64,000 nt of DNA, taken from contig CM043963.1 in assembly GCA_014529385.2 (NCBI GenBank), forward strand, positions 104,884,912-104,948,911. Reading direction: 5' to 3'. Position 1 is the first letter of the stretch, and the number at the start of each line of letters is the position of its first letter. Of this stretch, positions 55,346-64,000 are shown in pieces. The notes below the pieces were generated by a model. It was given only the letters and a program-made list of their open reading frames with translations, had not been told where the DNA came from and did not search any database. The DNA is from Adiantum capillus-veneris (Eukaryota > Streptophyta > Polypodiopsida > Polypodiales > Pteridaceae). A program made the position numbers and the translations under genes.

Positions 55346-58300
55346 TCATTGGATAATCTTATCGTTTCTTAGTACCTTGTCTTCGTGTTGAAGAATCAAT
55401 TCGGGCTGCAACAGCTCTTCTTGATCTTCGATCTCTGGCGGGTCCTCAATTATTGGTTCTTTTTGTGGCTCTCCTTTGTAAGGCTTGAGTAGGCTCACAT
55501 GGTTAACATTGTGAATGAGCCAATGGTTGGGCAACTTTAATTGATAAGCCATCTCATTGATTGGCTTAAGAATTTAAAAAGAAAGGACCATAGTATCTTT
55601 TTGCTAGTTTAGTATAATACTCTTGGCGGCTCGTAGGATTCTTGCCCGTAGTATGCTTTAGATGAGCCTTGAGAAACTTTAGCAAGACGCAATCATTTTT
55701 CGTAAAGGCTAAGGCTGTTTTGTGCTTATTAGCAGCATCCCTTTTTGCCTTTGCTGTGAGATGGATATAACCTTTTTAATCTTTGGAAAAGATTCTTATC
55801 AGTCTCGGCTATATTCATCAGCACGAAGATCTTCCCATATACTTTAAGTAGTAAGGGACTTTTGGATCTTCCCTCTTTAACCTTGAAAGGCGCTTTTTCC
55901 ATAGAAGTATGTACAATATCATTGTACGCATACTCTATAAGAGGTAGGTACTTTTGTCATTGAGAACGTTGATCTACTTTTATGACATAGGCTTTTAGTA
56001 AATTCAAGAATCGTTAGATTAGTTATTTCACTTTGGTCATCCGTTTGTGGATGATAGGCCAAAAAGAGAAATTTAATCTACTTCTAGATTCTCAAAGAGA
56101 CCCTTTACTGGTCGTTCTAGGATCTTTGTCCGACAATGTGGATGTTGGCAAGCCATGATACTTGAAAATTTGAGATATAATGAGGGTTTGCCGTTTGGTG
56201 TGCCTTAATAGTCTTTTTGACAGGCATAGAGCGTGTTTTCTTGCTAAGCCTGTCGAGACTGAAACAATCCAAGTTGCTTCCCTCGATCAAATTTCAATTT
56301 TTGGTATACCACGCATTTTGAAACATACTCTTATATGTTTAATTTTCATGGTAGACCAACAAAAATACCTTTCTACTCCTCGAAGAGTGGATTATGGAAT
56401 CCCTCTTTGCCCCGCATAAGGAGAAGCATGGGATTCATACATGACTTTCTTATTGTATTGGTGAGTAACACATAGCCTATTGTCGTTTGGAAGATAACCA
56501 TCCTTCAAGGTGAATGATTTTTTTTTCTTCTTTAATGCAAATGTTGTAATTACCTACTTAAAGTCTTGGTCAATAGCATACTCATCTATCATAAAAGATA
56601 GATCATTGTGAGTTGCTATAGACATCACATTTACCCTTGGCCATTGTGAAAGCGCATCGATCAATTGATTGTGCTTGCCAGCAATGTGAGTAATATGAAA
56701 TTTAAATTGCAAAAGAAAATTTTTCCCACCTCATTTGTTTGTCGGAGAGCTTGGTTTGCGTCATGAAGTACTCGAGACTTTGGTGGCTTGTTCGTAAAAT
56801 AAAAGGAGTCCCCAATATATAGTGCTTCCTTGTGTTTAGGACATGTAGAACAACTAAAAGCTCTTTCTCATAAATGCCTAAGACTCGTTCATCCGTATTG
56901 AGCCTTCGGCTCTCATATGCTATGGCATGCCCGTCTTGAAGCAAGACTGCTCCAAGGCAATAACCACAAGCATCACATTGGACCTCAAATGGCTTTGAGA
57001 GATCCAGAAGCATAAGGACTAGTTGGGAGGTAAGATTCTCTTTGAGCTTTTCAAAAGAATTTTGTTCTTTAGCAGTCCATGAGACGTTCTTCCTTGTTAA
57101 GTCATGCAATGGTCCTGCTATTTAAGAGAATTTTTCTATGAAGCGTTTATAGTATGCACACATACCAATAAAGCTTCTTAGCTCATGTAGATTCCTTGAT
57201 TAGGCCATGCTTTTATTACCTCCGGCTTTGATGGATTCATACATATACCATCTTAAGAGATAACGTGACCTAAATATTGAATCTCTTGTAGGAAAAAAAT
57301 CACTTTTCTTTTGATTAATGAAAAGCTTATTTTCTCTCACAACTTGAAAGATTATCTGGAGGTGTCGCTTGAACTCCTCAAGAGAATTTGAGTGGCCTGA
57401 AGATATTTGTCCATCGTGAGTTTGAATGCGGCTAGAGCATTTGTCAGACCAAAACTTGTAACTTATCAAATAGATCTTCTACCCGCAGCACGAAAAATCT
57501 TTTTTTAAATAGTGATCCTATTTAGTGCTCTATAGTCGGCACACATGTGATATGTGTCTTCTTTCTTTTGCACTAAAAGTATTGGCGAACAGAATGGAGA
57601 GGAGCTAGGTCTCACCATCCCTTTTTCCACCAATTCATGCACTTGCCTCATGATCTCCTCTTGTTGAGCTTGTGAAACTCAATAAAGAGGTTTATTAGGC
57701 GGTGAGATTCCTAGTAGAAGCTCTATTGCATAGTCATCATCCCCTCGTTTTGGAGGTAACTCTCTAGGGATGTCATCAATGAAAACATCTTGGAATCTAT
57801 TTAGGAAATTAGACAATTCTAATTTCTATTGATTCCCTTTATTGCTACTTGTGAAAACATTAGAATCATTTCTAACAAAAATCATATACACAAAAATAGA
57901 GCTTTTTGTTGACTTATCAAAAGCAAGCGTATTAACCAAGGATATGGTGTCCCCGACTCATTAGCATCTATGTACATGCTCTTTTCCTTGTAGGTGAAAT
58001 AGATTCTCCTTTCAGGGAACTTCATGTTGGCAGCCATGCGGTTGAACCATGGTGCCCTTAGGATAACATCCTCATGTTGGAGAGGAGAGATAAAAAAAAG
58101 TATTCTTTGTCGACGTAGCTTTGGACAGGAAGCCTCAACTTCCCAATCAAGGGAGTAACGGAGGCTTCCTATCCCTTGAAAGCTCCATCGGCAGTTACAA
58201 TATCTCCCATCTCAAAAGCTTGAATGCCCAACTTGGTGGCCAGCTCCATTGATATGAAGTTGTGAGTAGAGCCAAGGTCACACATGATGAAGGCATCATG

Positions 58301-59250
58301 TTCCCTTACGTTTCCCCAAGCATAGGAGAGGTATGAGTCTTTGCAATGAGTATCCTCTTTCGGAGCTTCAACCATGGAAGCTCTAGGAGTGTCATTGAGT
58401 ATATTTCTTTTGGGGCAAGAACGATAACCATGTCCTTGCTCCCCACACTTAAGGCATTTATGGTCTTTATGATAGGCCTCTAATTCTTTGGGAGAGAGCT
58501 TATTTTTACCTTTGTAAGCTCCTTTCTTCTTGGCCTTGTTGTTGTTGGTGTTGGTGTTGCCTTGGGAAGATTTTTGATCATTGCTCTTCCCTTTAGCTTC
58601 ATTTCGATCCTTGTTTTCCATGGGCTTGAAATTTCTTCTCACCCCTTGTTGGAAATCGATCCTTGAAGCAACCATAGTGTGGTGATGACTTCGGTGATAG
58701 TGCTAGGCCGTTGTGAGTTAACATACTCGGCCATTTCTTCAGGTAATACCACACAAAATTGTTGCTTTTGTTTGACAAAGTCTATCTTTTGAAAGACTGT
58801 AGCTGTGAGACATAAATCCCAAAACTACATATTTGTGAATAGACTCGTTGAAGAGTAGCTTCAAACTTTGCCATTCGATGAGTACTTTGTCCTTGGCATC
58901 GCTTGCAAGGAATTGCTTCATTATGGAAACTTGTAGAGTTTTCCATGTCTTTGGGGCTTCACCATTGCCATGAAGGCTAGCCCACCATTGACGAGCAGAT
59001 TTCTGGAAGTGTATAGCTACATGGTGTAGCTTGGAGGACTCCGTGAAGCCCTAGTCTCCAAAGGCCACATCAAATTTTTGGATGAAGGCCAATACTTTGT
59101 CGGTGGCACCAAAGGTGAAATCATAGGTGAGAAAAGAGATGCTCTTTCCTCCCTCTTTGAATTTTTTGAGCTTTTGGGACCCCTTCGCCATGCACGGTAA
59201 GTTTTGCGATGTCCTCTCCTCTTGTATCCTCTAGGAGAATAACTATAGCT
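55346..59250 (-). pseudogene. G4 gag-pol, many stops and frameshifts
   Basis: Minus-strand pieces in order: gag core (ARQWWASLHGNGEAPKTW, about 59000; LIEWQSLKLLFNESIHKY, about 58870), zinc knuckle CLKCGEQGHGYRSC (about 58440), protease CDLGSTHNFIS (about 58280, DLG for DSG), reverse transcriptase pieces 57700-57200, RNase H with CDACGYCLGAVLLQDG (about 56970), faint integrase 56650-55600, and the tail NHWLIHNVNHVSLLKPYKGE (about 55530) leading into PELILQHEDK, the chromodomain start. Same general type as G1 but much older. Confidence 0.85.
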
Positions 59251-60140
59251 TTCGTTGGAAGAGGAAAAGGTGAAGAAGAAGGAGAAGAGGGTGTCCTCTT
59301 TCTTGCCTTTTTCTTCCTTTGTTTCCTCTCTTCCCTTTTGGAGTGACGAGGAGAAGGACTATGGGTTGATTGTTTCCTCTTGGGAGGAGTTGGCGATAGT
59401 TTACACCATCATCTTCATGGAGCCCATCTTTAGAGGAACTTAGGGATTCCCTTCTTTCTTGTTCTTTGGATTCCTCCTCTCTTATGGGAGAGAGTCTTCT
59501 TTTGGGAGTCTCATCTCAAGAGGCCTCCTAAACTCTCTCTTCTCTTGGAGAGGAAGGGAAATCCCATAAACACGAAATTGTTGAGTAACTTTGCCTTGCA
59601 AAGTAGGGTTGACCATAGCTTGATGCAACCTAGTAACAAAGATAATTGATAAACATGGGGGCATCATCATTAGTACCTTCATGTGCAAAATCAAAGTTAT
59701 AAATGTTCATTCTACTCTCTTGGTTATTGTCCAGCCATGCTAACTATACTTATGTGTTTACTTAGTGTATTCTTTGGCAATTCAAAACCTTAGTTGTTAA
59801 GCCTCTTAGCCTTTGAAAATAAGCACTTAAGTATCTACACCCACGGCTCAAATTGGTTAATTATAGAGAGTAGTGGAGTGGGTCTAATATAGCAGAATTA
59901 CCGAGGGATAGCTCCTTTTGGACTTCTTACGGTTCAATAATAGTAAAGCCGTAGGAAAGTCTAAAAAGACCCCATTATTAAAACCAAAGCTCCCGAGGTG
60001 TGCACCATATCTCACATAGTGGGCTCAACAAAACCGATAATAGATCCCAATCCCACTTACCATAATATAATTAACAAAATCAATCATTAATAGGCAACTT
60101 AAGGACCTCTCTTCTTAAGCAAGAAAAGAGAAACCAAACA
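59251..60140 (-). other. G4 leader between LTR and gag
   Basis: No gene. CTC/TCC-rich stretches near 59300-59560. Ends at the primer site. Confidence 0.5.
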
Positions 60141-60152
60141 CTCTGATACCAA

Positions 60153-61773
60153 TGTAACGGGAATGGCCTAAGAACTTTGAGGATAGCGGAATTAAGAGAA
60201 TTAAAGTGAGCATTTTTGTGAAATCACTTTGAGAACATAGAGGGTGAACTTAATTGATGTAGCAACATGAACATAGTACTTAATTAACTTGGCATGAGCA
60301 ATACTTTTGCAAGAGAGAGAGTATTAGAGAATGTGACAATAGTTGAGGATCGGATTTACTTGGAGCCGGTCCCCCCTCCAAAAGGCGTTTGTATTATATA
60401 TTCTCCCATTAAGAGAGACTTGGTACAATACAATCTTTGTGTTTCTTGTGACCTTGGTGATGCTATGAAGATGGAAAGCTTCATGAATCACGAGCATAAC
60501 ATAAACTTTGTGAAAAGCATTAACTATCCCAAGCCTCAGTCCTAAGGCCTCAAACACCTTCGAAGGTGGAGAGAGCTAGCGGGGAATGAGGGTAGGGAAG
60601 TGGAAGAAGAATCATTCATAGGAGAAAGAAATAGCTCCTCACTTATCATCACTCTTCTTGCTTAGCATAGCATAATAGCACAGTAATGAAGATGAAGACG
60701 ATGGCAAACTTAAGCATTGAAGCATGGCTCTTGGTTGGATTTGCATTCCATAGCCAAGAGTGTTGGTGTAGGCTCTCCACTTCTCAACAAGCTTGGAGAA
60801 GGAGATGGAGCTCTTGCACTTTGCACTCCACACAATGAGAGAATGTGTGTGTGTGTGTGTGTGTGTGTATGGGAGAGTATACCCCCCTTTCATGCTTGGT
60901 CCACCTCTCTCTCTCTCTCTCTAGTAAAATTTAATTATATCATTTGGTACATGTGTCCTCTTTTTCCTCTTCGAGAGAAAGAACTTAATTATTTATTTTT
61001 ATGCATCTAAATTCTCGTTGGACCCCTTTAAAGCCTATCCAATAGGACCAAGCACATCATGAGGGTCACACGTGGAGATTTTTTGAACATGTGTCTTTTA
61101 TGCTTCTTAAGTCATTTGGTTTGATTTGAATACTTTAAGCACTTAGTCAATCAAGCATGTGTCTTTTATGCTTCTTAAGTCATTTGGTTTGAATTGAATA
61201 CTTCAAGCCTTAGTCAATCAAACATGGAAACTTTCATGCCTGTTGAGAACTTATCTTTGAATTTAACATTTCAAAAACCTTAGTCATTTAAGCATAAAAA
61301 TCACCTCAAGCTTTGGGTAAGGTTCCCACAACCACTTTAAGCATCTTAGCACCTCATGCTTGGGTAAGATTCCCACCTCGAGGTTAGCCCTAGTTTGCAT
61401 AAGGCCAAAGAACTTTTTAACACTAACATTTGGAGGTCTTTAATGAAGCTAACCCTAAGGTCTTTTAAGCTCCATTAGATGCATGTTGCTCTTTGATAGA
61501 CTACCTCCTCCTCTTGAGATGTAACCATCTCTTCTCTTGGTTCCTTGCAGAGGTAAATCTAGAAGCACTTATTGCACATTGCTCTTTGGTAGACCATCTC
61601 CTTTTGGACCCCTATTGAGATGCAACCATTTCTTTTTTTGGTCCCCTGTTGAGATAGGTTTAGAAGCACATATCTAAATCCCAACTCTTGTTTCCTTTTT
61701 ATCTTCCCATATTAAATGATCATTTTAATATGAGAAACTCATTTGCTAAAGTTAGATATTATATTTTATGACA
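60153..61773 (-). repeat. G4 5' LTR
   Basis: Plus sense runs TGTAACGGGAATGG to TTTTATGACA. TG array at 60846-60868, short CT array at 60907, and repeated CTTAAGTCATTTGGTTTGA units at 61104 and 61174. Confidence 0.9.
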
Positions 61774-64000
61774 AACTTCCTACTCCAGTGCTAGTACAAC
61801 ACTGCAACAAGAACTTCAGTAGGCCCAAAAGGAGCTGAAAAAGCTAAGGGAGGAGAAGACTAATCGGGCAACCAAAAACCTGGCTATTCCGATACAAGAA
61901 CAGTAGCACATGAGGGAGAAGAAAGCACTAGAAAAGAAAATCCACAACCTTCTCCAAGAAAAATACGATCATTCAAGAATCAAAGGAAGATTCTTTGAGG
62001 GATGCTGATCGCTACCAAAAACTGATGGAGGCTAAGAGATCAGATTATAGAGGTTTATTTAAAACACATCAAGTGACAAAGGATGCCATATCCCAGAAAT
62101 ACATCTACCACAATTTAGTGCAGATTGTGGACAAGGATGGGGATCCCTCTTGATGTATCTGATCTTGAGACCTTCATCGAGATAGTCTAGGTCGAACTCA
62201 GAGAAAAAGCAAGACAATACACTACGAGATTGGTTGATAAGGATATCATTGAGTTTGTTGATAGCCATAAATAGGATGATGATTATGATGAAGATGAGGA
62301 GGACAGATTTTGGGACCAGGATCAACAACACCAGAAGAAGCCTCACAATGGCGATGATGATGATGAGAATGGAGCTGGTGGTCATAACACTGGGGCATCC
62401 GCTGGGGGGGACATCAATGGGGAATGCATGCACCTCCGAATCAAATGGTAGGAAACCCAGTGGAGCAGCATGAACCACCACCAACAGGAGATCATCCAGA
62501 TTCACAACAGTAGATTGGATTCACAACTCTAAACAAAGGGAAAGTTGTGCTACTCATCACTGATTCTGTTTTTTACCATACTAGATACATTGAGTTACTA
62601 GCACTTAAAAAAGAATTTGTGGAGAGCCAAAAGTCTTCAGATTAACCAGTTTTTGGATGACGATTCAATGTACTTAGATCTGGAGCGATTTCATATGCTC
62701 TATGTGGGAGACAGAAGGATGGTGGCAGACTGGAAGTCAGCCAGCTACCATGACCAAGAAATCTGAGCTCACCTTGCATGTGTTCAAGTGTTGGAAAGGA
62801 TTCCAAAGTGGGACCTCACTAGAAATGATAGAGTAGTGCATCCAAAAGCCACCAACTTAACCACAACAGATCTCAGGTCATTGGGACTTCCTGTGGAAAT
62901 ACTGTTAGGCAACAAGCCTACATACCAATGTATGACGGAGATCAGGTGCCAATTAAAGGATGTGCTCATTAAAATGCAAAGTTCTAGAGGAATTTTGGAT
63001 CTCAGAGTCAAGGATTTAATAGAACGCAATGAGGCTAGTAGTAGAGGACCCAAGACCAAAATGTTGCTCAAAGAATAGGAGACACATCTTAGGAGTTTGT
63101 TTCACCTGGTTCGACTTACAAGGAAAATGATGCAGCAAGAAGATCAGATAGTATCAAACTTTTTAGAATTTGTCCTTGACTCTCCAACCCTGCTCTATGC
63201 CATTCCACTTGAGGAAGCTGAGTTTCCTCGATTCTTTCTAGCTTTGTACCTACCTCACACTAACTCAGCGGACCAAAGAAATATATGGAGATAGCAGATG
63301 GGCTCTGAACATGGTATGAAGAGGCAACTGCAAAATGGCTGGCAGGGAATTGAGTAGTGCAAGATGCACAACAAAAGACTGTGGCCACTGAACCTTGGGA
63401 GATCTCTATAGATTTCAGTTGTTCATGGGTCAATAGAAAATTTAGATCAAATGGCTCATTTGCATCATAAATCAGCTACTACAACTGACAATTGAGGCCT
63501 GTAAAATTCCATAGAAAGAACTGGCTTGTAAGGCGAGCTATGAACTGCAATTCAGAGAAATGGCTAAGATTTTGTTTTAAACCCGCATCAAAGGCAACCA
63601 GCCATTGCCTCAGAGATGGATGCAAACGGCCTCCTATTGTCACAAGCTGGCCATAACTTGTCTAACAAGAGGCAGACACACCCTATACGATGCTGACACT
63701 AAGACTTGGGATGCATTGACACCCTATGAAGTTGAAATGACAATAGATAGGAAGGACCAATTAGAGTAAGAGTCACTGTTCCAACTAATTCAGAAGGGAA
63801 ATGTTGGACCCACTACTTCTAAAGCATCCCAGGAACCATCTAAGAGGAAGAAGGCACCTAACAAGAAGAAGGTTTGTTGGACATACACTGGGTAAGGAAG
63901 TCCACTATTGCTCAGGTAGAGGGTGCTAACAAGGTGGTGATTAAGAAAGCTGGAGATGTGTGGTATAAGATAATGATTGTCCACAGCCAACCCCTTTGGA
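61774..64000 (+). pseudogene. ORF H, part 3: coiled coil and C-terminal region, runs to window end
   Basis: Continues ORF H after G4: LQQELQ, TAG, AQKELKKLREEKTNRATKN, a coiled coil, then a shift. An Asp/Glu/Gln/Asn-rich acidic stretch (DEDEEDRFWDQDQQHQ) lies at about 62290-62340. The best preserved part is 62800-63290: VLERIPKWDLTRNDRVVHPK, EILLGNKPTYQCMTEIRCQL and, after TAG at 63076, a helical region. Stops again are mostly TAG. Beyond 63300 it is heavily broken. Family unknown. Confidence 0.5.

Larger units (their letters stand above)
52926..61773 (-). mobile_element. Degenerate Ty3/gypsy element G4 inside ORF H
   Basis: Minus-strand element: 5' LTR 60153-61773, 3' LTR 52926-54876. AACT at both borders (52922-52925, 61774-61777). 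The primer site TTGGTATCAGAG lies at 60152-60141 in minus sense, next to the 5' LTR. The purine tract AAGAGAGAAG is at the 3' LTR. Gag-pol between them is broken throughout. Confidence 0.9.

Noticed and set aside
62059-62505. 148-residue minus-strand frame
   Set aside because: Antisense of the acidic tract in ORF H; composition artefact (Ile/Leu runs opposite GAT repeats).

Overview
The window looks like nuclear DNA from a land plant with a large, repeat-rich genome. The evidence is Ty1/copia and Ty3/gypsy chromodomain retrotransposons primed from initiator-Met tRNA, L1-type LINEs, a decayed pentatricopeptide-repeat (PPR) gene and spliceosomal exons. A fern- or lycophyte-like genome is my guess only; no lineage marker is present. 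I saw no rRNA, tRNA, CRISPR array or operon. Almost everything is mobile DNA, and most of it is nested.

Layout. 1-3180: minus-strand L1-like LINE running off the left edge, then GA arrays. 3898-4124: two small exons of a minus-strand cellular gene, possibly carnosine N-methyltransferase-like. 4600-5690: LTR remnants. 6076-14773: young chromovirus G1 (1477-bp LTRs, 5-bp target duplication CCAGG) with one in-frame stop in its reverse transcriptase. 15293-32903: old minus-strand copia C2. It is split by a younger copia C1 (16179-21673, target duplication AGCTG) and by LTR element A (22864-31421, TCTCA). A contains LTR element B (24503-30151, CGAAT), and the 5' LTR of B is broken by a LINE. 32904-33700: tail and LTR of gypsy G2. 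33701-44752: copia C3, interrupted by gypsy-derived G3 (34310-44709, ACCAA), which carries a gag-like gene but no pol.

The most unusual object is inside the 3' LTR of G3. It is a 5.9-kb insertion (38150-44084) with an Ac/hAT-like CAGGGATTT terminal inverted repeat and a 7-bp flanking repeat TCTGCAA. It contains no recognisable transposase. It carries an atypical protein-kinase gene and a coiled-coil/RING-H2 gene, each with one frameshift. Between left end and kinase gene lie GC-rich subterminal repeats with a TATA box and 13 imperfect palindromes. Beyond the RING gene lie five 150-bp repeats and a mirrored GC/TATA block.

44753-49100 holds LTR fragments, a degraded minus-strand PPR pseudogene and a very long CT array. 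49850-64000 is a decayed plus-strand ORF of unknown family (called H here). It is split by an LTR fragment (51320-52794) and a degenerate minus-strand gypsy G4 (52926-61773). Element names (G1-G4, C1-C4, A, B, H) are local labels. Functionally the window records repeated insertion; nothing suggests the genes work together, except possibly the kinase/RING pair, which travel in one element.
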